DNA of 64,000 bases from an uncultured Spirochaetaceae bacterium (GTDB lineage Bacteria > Spirochaetota > Spirochaetia > Sphaerochaetales > Sphaerochaetaceae): NCBI GenBank assembly GCA_944389145.1, contig CALXLH010000032.1, positions 20,945 through 84,944 of the forward strand, read 5' to 3'. Position numbers and translations under genes: made by a program. Shown here piece after piece: positions 1 to 8,071 of the stretch. A model generated the notes under the pieces. The model was not told the DNA's origin and searched no databases. It was given only the letters and a program-made list of their open reading frames with translations. Each line of letters starts with the position of its first letter. The first letter of the stretch is position 1.

Positions 1-277
1 CTGCGGGCACATATGCATGGAGCACCATCTCCACTATCGTGACGAATGATGCGATTATGACGATGTAGCACGGTATCCTGACGGCCTCCGGTATGATCTT
101 CCTGCAAAGCGAGATGAACACGTTGGAACAGGTCAGGACGAATATGACGCTCAGCCCCATTCCTATCGCATTCGACACCTGAGTGGATACTCCGAGGGTC
201 GGACACATGCCGAGCATTATTATGAACGTCGGGTTCTCCTTGAAGAGGCCCTTTGTAAGTTCCTTCATATGGCTCAT
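1..277 (-). CDS. rnfE: Electron transport complex subunit RnfE (5' part, cut by window edge)
   Basis: Membrane subunit of the Rnf complex, which couples electron flow between reduced ferredoxin and NAD to ion pumping across the inner membrane. I translated the reverse strand by hand. It starts MSHMKELTKGLFKENP, followed by the RnfE/NqrD signature MLGMCPTLGVS and hydrophobic helices, and stays open to base 1, so the C-terminal half is outside the window. The ATG at 277 overlaps the rnfG stop as ATGA, and GGAGG lies 6 nt upstream. Order rnfC-D-G-E is standard; rnfA and rnfB should follow to the left. Confidence 0.9.
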   Translation of the reverse strand, partial: MSHMKELTKGLFKENPTFIIMLGMCPTLGVSTQVSNAIGMGLSVIFVLTCSNVFISLCRKIIPEAVRIPCYIVIIASFVTIVEMVLHAYVPA

Positions 278-828
278 ACAGCACCTCCAAGGCCCTTTAC
301 GTACTCAGAGCCTTCATGAAGGGCGGACGACACGCCGCCGAACGTGATAGATGCACCGGATACGGCTGCCGCATCCTCGGTCGAGAGATCCGACTTCGAG
401 AGCGGAAGCGGGGAATCGGAGCCGAGGCCGCGGAACTTATCCATGTATGAGGGATCCTCTGCCTTCTTGCCCAGTCCCGGAGTCTCCGAGTTAGCCATCA
501 GCTGTGCCTCAAGCACCGCGCCTTCCGTATCATAGGATGCGATGACCGTCATCTCACCGCCATAGCCGGATGTGAGAATCTCAACGATATACCCGGCGAC
601 GCTGCCATTATCGAGAAGAGGGATGACGTAGCTGATATTGCCTCCATCGCCAGCCTCCTGCTCGCCTATCTCATAGCCATGAGAGACGGAATCCAGCGCC
701 TCCACCCTCTCACCTTCGACATTCAGGGCGATGGCCGGAGCCGTGACCTCGTTGACAAGGGCGCAGAGCGCCGTACAGACCGCGCAGATGGCGAAGAGTA
801 TAAGACCTGTACGCATATATCTCATCAT
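274..828 (-). CDS. rnfG: Electron transport complex subunit RnfG
   Basis: FMN-carrying subunit of the Rnf complex, with one N-terminal membrane helix (MMRYMRTGLILFAICAVCT) and an extracytoplasmic FMN-binding domain. The motif SGASIT near the C-terminus matches the S/T-G-A-S/T-x-T motif whose last Thr carries covalent FMN in this family. A longer frame reaches base 984, but its extra 52 residues lie inside rnfD. I chose the start at 828 because it forms an ATGA overlap with the rnfD stop and has GGAGG 7 nt upstream. The resulting 184 residues are normal for RnfG. Translation is probably coupled to rnfD. Confidence 0.9.
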   Translation of the reverse strand: MMRYMRTGLILFAICAVCTALCALVNEVTAPAIALNVEGERVEALDSVSHGYEIGEQEAGDGGNISYVIPLLDNGSVAGYIVEILTSGYGGEMTVIASYDTEGAVLEAQLMANSETPGLGKKAEDPSYMDKFRGLGSDSPLPLSKSDLSTEDAAAVSGASITFGGVSSALHEGSEYVKGLGGAV

Positions 829-1874
829 GCCTTCGCCTCCTTCTTCTTCCTTACATAGCCGAAAGGCTTGACACGTACGAAGCGCTCGATCGTCGGGGAG
901 ACGATGTTCATGAGGATTATCGCGAGCGATACACCCTCGGGAAGAGACCCGAAGTACCTGATCAGGAACGTGAAGAAGCCGCATCCGGCAGCGAAGATGA
1001 TCTCACCCTTCGGCGTCGTCGGTGTCGTTACCCAGTCGGTCGCCATGAAGAACGCGCCAAGCATCAGGCCTCCGGTGAAGAGCGGAAGCAGCACCTCACC
1101 GTGGAATGCTCCAAGGCCATACGGTATGCCTCCGAACATCCATGAAAGCAATGCGAACGATCCGATATAGACCACAGGGATACGCCATGTGATGATCTTC
1201 GCAGCAATGAGGAATATGCCCCCGACAAGAAGCAGGAGCGAGGATACCTCGCCTATGCAGCCGCCTACATTGCCGAAGAAGGCATCGATCACATATGGGG
1301 ATATGCCAAGCTTGTCCGAGAGCGATGAGGCGAAGTCAGTGACAGGAAGCGTCAGCAGCTCATAGCTGAGCCCGGTGCCTCCGGCAGTCATGGCCGTCTT
1401 CAGCGCTGAGAGCGGAGTCGCGGAAGCCACCGCATCGACGCCGAATGCTCGCGGAAGAGTGAACGCGCTCATCTCCGAGGTGAAGGAGAAGAATACGAAG
1501 GCCCTTCCTGCCAGGGCCGGATTCATCCAGTTGCATCCCAATCCGCCGAACGTCCACTTGACGACGGCAATAGCGAATGCAGACGCTATCACAGGGATGA
1601 AGAGAGGAACAGCCGGCGGCATGTTCATTCCCACGAGAAGCCCCGTGACGAGCGCAGAGCCATCACGAAGCGTGGATTCCTTTGATACCAGCCCTAGGAG
1701 ATACTCCACAAGGAGCGAAGAGGCGATCGATACGAGAAGGACTACGAGAGCCCTTACGCCGAACGCCCATACGCCCCATAGGGCTGAAGGGATCAGAGCG
1801 GCGACTACGAAAAGCATCGCCTTATCAGTCCTCAGGTTACCATGGATATGAGGACTAGTGCGTACCGTCATCAT
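825..1874 (-). CDS. rnfD: Electron transport complex subunit RnfD
   Basis: Polytopic membrane subunit of Rnf, homologous to NqrB, 349 residues. It begins MMTVRTSPHIHG, typical for the family, and has about nine or ten hydrophobic segments. The motif ASATPL at about residues 150-155 corresponds to the family's covalent FMN attachment motif; Thr153 is the likely attachment residue. The motif GCNWMNPALAGRAF is also conserved in RnfD/NqrB. The start overlaps the rnfC stop as ATGA, and the end overlaps rnfG in the same way. Confidence 0.92.
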   Translation of the reverse strand: MMTVRTSPHIHGNLRTDKAMLFVVAALIPSALWGVWAFGVRALVVLLVSIASSLLVEYLLGLVSKESTLRDGSALVTGLLVGMNMPPAVPLFIPVIASAFAIAVVKWTFGGLGCNWMNPALAGRAFVFFSFTSEMSAFTLPRAFGVDAVASATPLSALKTAMTAGGTGLSYELLTLPVTDFASSLSDKLGISPYVIDAFFGNVGGCIGEVSSLLLLVGGIFLIAAKIITWRIPVVYIGSFALLSWMFGGIPYGLGAFHGEVLLPLFTGGLMLGAFFMATDWVTTPTTPKGEIIFAAGCGFFTFLIRYFGSLPEGVSLAIILMNIVSPTIERFVRVKPFGYVRKKKEAKA

Positions 1875-3178
1875 TTCGCCTGCCTCCCTAGCTTCTTACC
1901 AAGCTTGAAGCCCTGGACAAGGGGAAGATGGGAAGGACAGGTATAGGCGCAGCAGCCGCACTCCTTGCAATCCATGAGCCCCAGATCCATGGCAGCCTTG
2001 TAGTTGCCATACTTGATGTTGCGGAACATCTTGTTGGGCATGAGCCCCATCGGGCAGTGCTGCACGCATTTGCCGCACAGCACGCATGGGAACGATATAT
2101 CATCGAGCATCCTTGGCAGCATCAGCACGCCGCCAGAGCCCTTGACCATAGGCGTATCGGTATCGGCAACGGCGAATCCCATCATCGGGCCACCCGCGAT
2201 AAGGGAAACAAGGTCCTCCCTGGCCCCTCCTGCGAATGCGATAAGATCCGAGAACTTCGTTCCGATCGGGGCAATGACGTTCTTCGGGTCGCAGACAGAC
2301 TCTCCGGAGACCGTGCATACCCTCTCTATGAGAGGCTTATGGAAGCGCACGGCCTCATAGATGGCATAGGTCGTACCTATGTTGCAGACGACGGCCCCCA
2401 CATCCAGAGGGAGCTTGCCCGAAGGTACCTCACGGCCAAGCGTCGCCTTGATAAGCTGCTTCTCATCACCCTGAGGATACTTCATCTTCAGCAGCTGCAC
2501 CCTGATAGGGTATCCCTTTGCCTCGATCCTAGAGGAAAGAAGCTGGGCAGCATCCTCCTTGTTCGCCTCTATGCCTATGATGATGTTATCTGGAGAGACG
2601 ATGCGTGCGGCAGCCATCACGCCCTCAAGGACCTCATCGGGCCTCTCCATCATCACGCGGTAATCGGAAGTGAGATAGGGCTCGCACTCGACGGCGTTGA
2701 TGATGAGGGAATCGGCCTTCTTTCCCATCGGTATATTGAGCTTTACCGAGGTCGGGAATGTCGCGCCTCCCATTCCAACGATACCCATCTCCCTGATGGT
2801 CTCGAGAAGAGCCTCCGGACTCTCCTTCTTCCAGTCAAACTCCTCCTTAAACGGATCGGACTGCGTCTCGTCGCACTTGATGACGAGCGCATCAGCGACT
2901 GCGCCGGAGGGAACGCGAACCTTACGGACATCGACGACAACACCATCTGCAGGGCTATGCACAGGAGAGGAAACATATGAAGAGGCCGTTCCTATGACCT
3001 CTCCTCTCCTCACCGTATCGCCTTTCTTCTTCACAGGCGTGGCTGGGGCTCCAAGATGCTGCGACATCGACACGATAAGCTCCGAAGGGAAAGGCAGCCT
3101 TTCTATCTTCCTGTCCTTCGAGAGCCTCTTCTTGTCGTCAGGATGCACTCCACCCCGCCTAAACGTGGCAAGTTTCAT
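1871..3178 (-). CDS. rnfC: Electron transport complex subunit RnfC
   Basis: Peripheral cytoplasmic subunit of Rnf that handles NADH/FMN, and the first gene of the operon. The glycine-rich motif GIVGMGGATFPTSVKL matches the nucleotide-binding region of RnfC/NuoF proteins. Two ferredoxin-type 4Fe-4S motifs lie near the C-terminus (CVLCGKCVQHCP and CKECGCCAYTCP). The 435-residue length is usual for the short RnfC form that lacks the long C-terminal repeat. A GTG at 3181 is also in frame. I prefer the ATG at 3178, because AGGAG lies at a better distance from it. A sigma70-like promoter with an overlapping palindrome sits just upstream. Confidence 0.93.
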   Translation of the reverse strand: MKLATFRRGGVHPDDKKRLSKDRKIERLPFPSELIVSMSQHLGAPATPVKKKGDTVRRGEVIGTASSYVSSPVHSPADGVVVDVRKVRVPSGAVADALVIKCDETQSDPFKEEFDWKKESPEALLETIREMGIVGMGGATFPTSVKLNIPMGKKADSLIINAVECEPYLTSDYRVMMERPDEVLEGVMAAARIVSPDNIIIGIEANKEDAAQLLSSRIEAKGYPIRVQLLKMKYPQGDEKQLIKATLGREVPSGKLPLDVGAVVCNIGTTYAIYEAVRFHKPLIERVCTVSGESVCDPKNVIAPIGTKFSDLIAFAGGAREDLVSLIAGGPMMGFAVADTDTPMVKGSGGVLMLPRMLDDISFPCVLCGKCVQHCPMGLMPNKMFRNIKYGNYKAAMDLGLMDCKECGCCAYTCPSHLPLVQGFKLGKKLGRQAK

Positions 3179-3206
3179 CACAATCTCCTATTTGAATATC
3201 AGGATG

Positions 3207-3235
3207 ATTCTACCGCAGAGAACGGTAGTAAACAA
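3207..3235 (-). promoter_or_regulatory. Promoter of the rnf operon with overlapping palindrome
   Basis: Reading leftwards there is TTGTTT (3235-3230), a 17-nt spacer and TAGAAT (3212-3207), about 28 nt before the rnfC start. A perfect inverted repeat, CTACCG/CGGTAG with a 7-nt centre (3210-3228), covers most of the spacer and the edge of the -10. It has no T run, so it is more likely an operator than a terminator. The regulator is unknown; the sequence does not resemble a Rex box. Confidence 0.5.
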
Positions 3236-3274
3236 CAGAGAAATCAAGGAAAGACCGAAAAATGAACCAGTGTT

Positions 3275-3886
3275 TCAATTCCTGTCGCCAGTTGCATTGT
3301 TGCATACGCATCCACTCTTCCTCATATAGAATGCTATCCATCTGCCGCCGCGCCCCAAGGCATCCTCGGAAACGACGCAGCCAAGGATGGACAGATCCGT
3401 TCCGGCAGCGTGCAGCAGCTGAAGCATCCTCTCCTCCGACATATCGGTATAATGCCTCCCGTCACGCTCACCCTCGAAAGCTCCATGCCTGAACGACGAG
3501 AAGAATACCCCGCCATCAACCAGCGCCCTATCAATCCGGCGAAGCACATCAGGAAGCTCGGAAGATGGCAGGTGAAGCAGCGAGGCCGAGGCCCAGACAC
3601 CATCGAACTCACCGGCGTAATCAAGATCCTCGAAGCGTAGGCAACGCATCGGAACCGGAGCTATGCGGCATAGTCCTGCAGAGCCGTCGACCGATGTAAC
3701 CTCGTATCCGCGGGAAAGGAAGAACAGGCTGTCGCGACCAGAGCCAGCCCCCAGATCGAGTATACGCCCGCCAGGTCCCAGGAGAGACAGGAAGCGGCCG
3801 GTATATGCGCTCATGTCCGCAGAGGCCGTAAGAGCGGCATAGCCATATGCATTCCGATCGTAATAAGAGAGCGTTCCTTCATCCAT
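3275..3886 (-). CDS. Class I SAM-dependent methyltransferase
   Basis: Small soluble methyltransferase, about 203 residues. The SAM-binding motif I is clear (RILDLGAGSGRDSLFFLSRGYEVTSVDG split over residues about 42-70), and an acidic residue ends strand beta2 (VDGS). WASASLLHLP and ALVDGGVFFSSF fit the following motifs of the Rossmann methyltransferase fold. Substrate unknown; proteins of this type are commonly annotated as UbiE/Tam-like. Two adjacent ATGs exist (3889 and 3886). The second lies exactly 7 nt after a TAGAAT box (3899-3894), so the mRNA is probably leaderless. No Shine-Dalgarno is visible. It is divergent from the glycosylase gene and ends 97 nt before rnfC. Confidence 0.8.
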   Translation of the reverse strand: MDEGTLSYYDRNAYGYAALTASADMSAYTGRFLSLLGPGGRILDLGAGSGRDSLFFLSRGYEVTSVDGSAGLCRIAPVPMRCLRFEDLDYAGEFDGVWASASLLHLPSSELPDVLRRIDRALVDGGVFFSSFRHGAFEGERDGRHYTDMSEERMLQLLHAAGTDLSILGCVVSEDALGRGGRWIAFYMRKSGCVCNNATGDRN

Positions 3887-3924
3887 CATCGATATTCTAC
3901 CTGCTGAATGATAGAATCAGAAGG

Positions 3925-4458
3925 ATGAATGAAACAATCACACATCCATTTCCCCCAGTTGCAGACGAGTCTTCAAGAATCCTTATCCTCGGATCATTCC
4001 CTTCCGTAAGGTCACGGGAGGAAGGCTTCTATTATGGACATCCGAGAAACAGGTTCTGGCCGCTGATGGAAGAGATATTCTCCACAAGCCTCCATACGAT
4101 AGATGACAGAAGGTCATTCCTCCTGGAAAGGCATATCGCGCTGTGGGACACGATCGCATCCTGCCGCATCACAGGTTCCGCGGATAGCGCGATAACCGAT
4201 GTCATCCCGAACGATATAGACAGCCTCATAAGAAGCAGCAGGATCGGCATGATAGTCACGAACGGACGCAAGGCAGACGAGATCTTCAGCAGATACATCC
4301 ATCTCTCCGACGACGTGATGATGCCATCGCTCTGCCTGCCATCCACATCGCCGGCAAATGCAGCATGGTCATTCGACAGGCTTCTGGAAAAATGGAGAAT
4401 AATAAACTTGCTATTGGATATGAAAGGCAGAAATAATGATCAGCCTATCTCAGACTGA
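3925..4458 (+). CDS. DNA-deoxyinosine (hypoxanthine) glycosylase, UDG superfamily family 6
   Basis: Base-excision repair enzyme expected to remove deaminated bases (hypoxanthine) from DNA. The N-terminal motif ILGSFPSVRSREEGFYYGHP and RNRFWPLM are diagnostic of the HDG family, and the C-terminal LPSTSPANAAW is the matching second motif. 177 residues is a normal length. I started at MNETITHPFPP (3925), not at the 26-residue upstream extension, because family members begin just before HPFPP. A TAGAAT box (3912-3917) lies 7 nt before this ATG with TCGATA 17 nt further upstream, so the message looks leaderless. The 3' end overlaps the convergent GntR gene by 19 nt. Confidence 0.85.
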   Translation: MNETITHPFPPVADESSRILILGSFPSVRSREEGFYYGHPRNRFWPLMEEIFSTSLHTIDDRRSFLLERHIALWDTIASCRITGSADSAITDVIPNDIDSLIRSSRIGMIVTNGRKADEIFSRYIHLSDDVMMPSLCLPSTSPANAAWSFDRLLEKWRIINLLLDMKGRNNDQPISD

Positions 4459-5150
4459 TCATTGGATATGACTGAATCCTTTAGCACCCAGCCTCGCTCC
4501 AGACTGCTTCGAACGCATTCTACAAAAACATCCTCACCCTTCTGTTCCTTCAGAGCAATCGCGATTTCCTTGTGATTATCGACAAATTCATCAATGGAAA
4601 AACCTCTATGGATCTTCTCATAGTATTGCAATAGCATCATCCGGGATTTTACTACATTCCACATATCGATAAGCACCTTATTGCAAGCGCCACTCACGAT
4701 AGTCTCATGAAAAAGCACATCATGGCATATGACTTCATATATATCATTCGAATGCTCATATGCCGTGACTGTATGCTCGATTATATCCATTAAGACAGAT
4801 GGGTTATCATCGACAAGATTCTTGTATGCATGTGATGATGCATAGACCTCTACGAGGATACGCGCATCTGATACGTTACGGATCATCGTCTTATCAACTC
4901 TGACGACTGAATTGCCTGTATATGGAACGATATCAACCAATCCCTCTTCTGAGAGTCGCTGGATAGCCTGCCGAACCGGCGTTATGCTAACGCCAAGCTG
5001 CTTAGAAACCTCCCGTTCAACAAGCCTTTCACCTAAGCCTAGACGCCCTGTGATAATTGCTTTCCTAAGCAGATTCTCAACATTTTCTGCAGTACTTTGC
5101 TTAATCGGCAACATATCGTACATCTTGTCACCATTAAGAAATGACTTCAT
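4440..5150 (-). CDS. GntR-family (FCD/FadR-type) transcriptional regulator
   Basis: DNA-binding regulator, 236 residues: an N-terminal winged helix (about residues 15-80, ENLLRKAIITGRLGLGERLVEREVSKQLGVSITPVRQAI split over the domain) followed by a helical FCD ligand domain with the metal-ligand-like pattern of Asp/His residues (DVLFHETIV). The start at 5150 is set by GGAGG 7 nt upstream; the frame continues 21 codons further without support. It is the last gene of the tct/LarA-like run, so it probably senses the imported acid or a product and controls the divergent promoter near 11150. It overlaps the convergent glycosylase gene at its end. Confidence 0.88.
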   Translation of the reverse strand: MKSFLNGDKMYDMLPIKQSTAENVENLLRKAIITGRLGLGERLVEREVSKQLGVSITPVRQAIQRLSEEGLVDIVPYTGNSVVRVDKTMIRNVSDARILVEVYASSHAYKNLVDDNPSVLMDIIEHTVTAYEHSNDIYEVICHDVLFHETIVSGACNKVLIDMWNVVKSRMMLLQYYEKIHRGFSIDEFVDNHKEIAIALKEQKGEDVFVECVRSSLERGWVLKDSVISNDQSEIG

Positions 5151-5258
5151 TGAACTTCCTCCAGACTCTGACTCTATCGGATAAGAACAATAAAAGGAAG
5201 GGATAGAATACAAGTTGTCTCGGCATGCCTATAATCACTCACAACCTTTCTCCATGCT

Positions 5259-5283
5259 CTGCCTGCCCACGATCAGCAGGCAG
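5259..5283 (-). other. Intercistronic hairpin between LarA-like gene and GntR gene
   Basis: Perfect 8-bp inverted repeat CTGCCTGC/GCAGGCAG with a 9-nt loop, about 15 nt after the LarA-like stop. There is no T tract, so it is more likely an mRNA-stabilising or attenuating hairpin than a full terminator. The 147-nt gap to the GntR start may also hold a separate promoter for the regulator, but no convincing -35/-10 pair was found. Confidence 0.45.
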
Positions 5284-5297
5284 GAAGATATATCCAA

Positions 5298-6599
5298 TCA
5301 GCTCCTTAATGCTCCGTCCTCATCAAAGATCATCTCATGAAGCTCTCCGATCTTCTCAAATAAGGGATTACCGTCTATCTCTTCAAGCATGGCTTCTGAT
5401 ATTTCTATTTCCCCTATATCAAGCGTATTCTTTATATGTATCAATCTAATCTGATTACGATCGACTCCAACGCACATGCGTATGCATGCGGCTATCGCTT
5501 CCCTATCATTCCGCAACACCATTGGAATCTTGCATCCTGTGCAGACTAGAGATGTAAGTGCATTGACATAAGCATATTCAGGACATGATTTTCCAATAAG
5601 TCGCCTTGTTGTGGTATCTGCCATGCCTATGCCTATGCAATTTCCGTGGCTCTCATCTGTAAGATCCAAGACAGCAAGCTTCTGTACTTTTATTCCGCCA
5701 GAAGCGAATTCCGTGGTATACCGGCCAGTAACATTGCAATCCATTCCACTGCCAGAGATATTCTTTCCCATCTGATCAACTACAAGCACATCGCACGAAT
5801 CAAACAGCAAACGACCCATCTTCTGCTTTGAGATCGATAGAAGCTGGGGCTCCTGTTCCGGAATCTCTTCTGGAGTAAGCACCTTTATGTCATAGGTCTT
5901 GTCGTACGCATTCTCTATCGTGGCGATGCCCAGTAATACCGGAGAATACTTCAGTATCGCCCTTCCGAACAACTCAATATTGCGAGACATCGTACCAAAC
6001 CCTTCGTTATGGCATATCTGCGCACCATACTGCTTTCCAAGCCCTATAGTCATCATCTTCATGAGACCGCTCTCGTATGGTCCATGGAAACAAGGATGCA
6101 TCTTTATTCTATGAAAAACGATAATATGATCGGCTTCTGCTGCATTCCTATCAATATAAACAGGATGGCCTTCTGAGGTCTCCCCGATATGAACGGTAGT
6201 CATATCAGAGAGAATAGGGACTCCTATGCTTTCCTCCGTAACCCCTAGGCTGGCAAGCAGAGCAAGCTGTCCTTCAGCAGTTGCCCCACCATGGCTTCCC
6301 ATCGCAGGAACAATAAATGGCAATGCCCCCCTATCCTTTAAGGCATTCACTATAAAACGGAGTATTGCCACCGAGTTAGCAACCTGCCTGCTACCTGCCG
6401 TTATAGCAACACGATGACCAGGCTTTATATTATTAAGCTGGGCAATCACCTCTGCTCGGGAGAATTCAAGGGAAAGCTTACCATCGATATCCTCAATGCA
6501 AGCAGAATCAAACTTCTGCCTAACCTTCTGCATTCTCGGGAATCTATAACCAGAAAGAAGATTGCTTATAAAATCCTCTGTTTTCTTATCTACAAGCAT
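5298..6599 (-). CDS. LarA-like nickel-pincer-cofactor-type isomerase (DUF2088 family)
   Basis: 433 residues, cytoplasmic, related to lactate racemase LarA, whose family isomerises 2-hydroxy acids with a nickel pincer nucleotide cofactor. The family motif AMGSHGGATAEGQ is at residues 99-111. The Lys/His-rich stretch RIKMHPCFHGPYESG (164-178) and GLGKQYGAQICHNEG (186-200) are where LarA homologues keep the cofactor-attaching Lys and nickel-binding His. The substrate is unlikely to be lactate, given the Tct transporter upstream. The start at 6599 has AGGTGG upstream; a GTG at 6608 is less likely. Cofactor genes larB, larC and larE are not in the window. Family assignment is firm; cofactor use and substrate are inferred. 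Confidence 0.8.
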   Translation of the reverse strand: MLVDKKTEDFISNLLSGYRFPRMQKVRQKFDSACIEDIDGKLSLEFSRAEVIAQLNNIKPGHRVAITAGSRQVANSVAILRFIVNALKDRGALPFIVPAMGSHGGATAEGQLALLASLGVTEESIGVPILSDMTTVHIGETSEGHPVYIDRNAAEADHIIVFHRIKMHPCFHGPYESGLMKMMTIGLGKQYGAQICHNEGFGTMSRNIELFGRAILKYSPVLLGIATIENAYDKTYDIKVLTPEEIPEQEPQLLSISKQKMGRLLFDSCDVLVVDQMGKNISGSGMDCNVTGRYTTEFASGGIKVQKLAVLDLTDESHGNCIGIGMADTTTRRLIGKSCPEYAYVNALTSLVCTGCKIPMVLRNDREAIAACIRMCVGVDRNQIRLIHIKNTLDIGEIEISEAMLEEIDGNPLFEKIGELHEMIFDEDGALRS

Positions 6600-6616
6600 G
6601 TAATCCACCTTTAAAT

Positions 6617-8029
6617 TTAATCTTTCCTGAGTGCACCGAGAATTCCAAGCTTCTCATCGCTAAGGTATCCGTACCTATTTACCCACATGCCATCCTTGCT
6701 GTTATCCCAGCAGATATTGAAACGCCGCCGCACATCATCAAGTGGACCATAGCCATGAGGAAATGAATAAACAGGAATAGAACCTCTTACTTCCCGCTCA
6801 GCTTCCCTTATCTTTCGGACAAGGGCCCCAGACCCAGCGATATGTGCCTCGTCCGGCTCTGGATACCTGTAATCCAGCAGAGATGCCTTCGTCGAATCCT
6901 CAAAGTCAAAGAGCAATGATACGAATCTGACAACATCGCTCTCCTTCAATCCTGGATTCATCTTCATCAGCTGTTCAGCCCAGCATGTAACGATCATTGA
7001 CCAGTGCATAGTGAAGAACTTGAGGTGAACAGCATCAACATACTTAGGCATAAATGAGAAATCAACACCCGTGAGCATGCTCATCATTGGTGGATACACC
7101 GTAGATATGAGCTTCAGTCCAGGATTCGCTGAATCAGCAGCCCTCCGAAGCTCCTCAAGATAAGTCTCTACCAGCTTCGATCTGAATGCCAGGATCTCAG
7201 CAATCAGAGGATCCCTGCGGAAGCACTCTCCGATGAACTCACACATATCCTGAGGCTCTCTGATAGCAGAAAGCACGGTAGGATCGACAGAAGCGATGCC
7301 TGAATAGATTTCCTGCGCCTTTCTACGCATATCCTCAAACGGGAATCCATATTCTATAGCCTTCTTCCTAGCGGCCTCCCCGAAATCAAGGAACACATCA
7401 TCCAACGTATAGAAGGACTGCTCGGATCTATCAAGTACAAATCCATCGATCATTGGATATGCCGCATAGAGATCCCGAAGCTCCGAACAAGCATATGCAC
7501 GTACATCATCGCTAGCAATCGATGCAAAGCTATATATACGGTTGCTAGCAACCGTCCCATCAGGCATCAAAGGCGTAGAATCACTGATTTCTGGAACAGA
7601 AGAGCTATTTGGATCGACCTCTGGAACATGACAGACCTGTACCTGCAGATATGCTCCCATCCCTCTTCTCTTCACCTCGGATAGGAAGTCTCCGATGATA
7701 TGCCCCTTCTCCTTAGTAAGGTTACCGCCTGAATTAGGGGTATAACGCTGTCCCTTATAGAAATGCGGATCGAACTGATAGCTTGGCTCGACATGGATGA
7801 ACGCCTCATGCTTTCCCCATACGGGCCGATCAATCAGCCGGCCTCCCCCGCAATTGCCATCATCAGGGGGTTCCCGTCTTCCACTTGCTGCATCAGCAGC
7901 AGGCTCAGCAACCTGGGCAATGGCAGCTATATCGGTTACCCCTGCCTCTTCAAGATTATCAAGTACCTTGCTTATCCCTTCATATATCAGATGCGGCGAC
8001 CATACTATGACACCAAGTCTCTTGCTCAT
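6617..8029 (-). CDS. Unrecognised cytoplasmic protein, glycoside-hydrolase-like TIM barrel
   Basis: 470 residues, no signal peptide, no membrane segment. I do not recognise the family with certainty. The layout resembles sugar-active TIM barrels: LGVIVWSPHL at the N-terminus (beta1), a middle strand GAYLQVQVCHVPEVD, then DGFVLDRSEQSF, LKLISTVYPPM, VDAVHLKFFTMHW, and a C-terminal GMWVNRYGYLS. Conserved Asp/Glu at strand ends (DRSEQ, EPDEAH) could be catalytic, but no known motif fits. The ATG has GGGAG 8 nt upstream, and 17 nt separate its end from the LarA-like gene. Its place between tctA and the isomerase suggests it acts on the same imported substrate. Confidence 0.7.
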   Translation of the reverse strand: MSKRLGVIVWSPHLIYEGISKVLDNLEEAGVTDIAAIAQVAEPAADAASGRREPPDDGNCGGGRLIDRPVWGKHEAFIHVEPSYQFDPHFYKGQRYTPNSGGNLTKEKGHIIGDFLSEVKRRGMGAYLQVQVCHVPEVDPNSSSVPEISDSTPLMPDGTVASNRIYSFASIASDDVRAYACSELRDLYAAYPMIDGFVLDRSEQSFYTLDDVFLDFGEAARKKAIEYGFPFEDMRRKAQEIYSGIASVDPTVLSAIREPQDMCEFIGECFRRDPLIAEILAFRSKLVETYLEELRRAADSANPGLKLISTVYPPMMSMLTGVDFSFMPKYVDAVHLKFFTMHWSMIVTCWAEQLMKMNPGLKESDVVRFVSLLFDFEDSTKASLLDYRYPEPDEAHIAGSGALVRKIREAEREVRGSIPVYSFPHGYGPLDDVRRRFNICWDNSKDGMWVNRYGYLSDEKLGILGALRKD

Positions 8030-8071
8030 AATAAAAACTCCCTTTTTCTAAACGAATCAATAAATATATCC

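Noticed and set aside
829..984. 52-residue N-terminal extension of RnfG
   Set aside because: Lies wholly within rnfD; the ATGA-coupled start with GGAGG gives the normal RnfG N-terminus.
1928..2980. Long plus-strand open frame inside rnfC
   Set aside because: It is antisense to a clear rnfC with all motifs; the protein is rich in His/Arg/Leu as expected for a shadow frame and has no ribosome-binding site.
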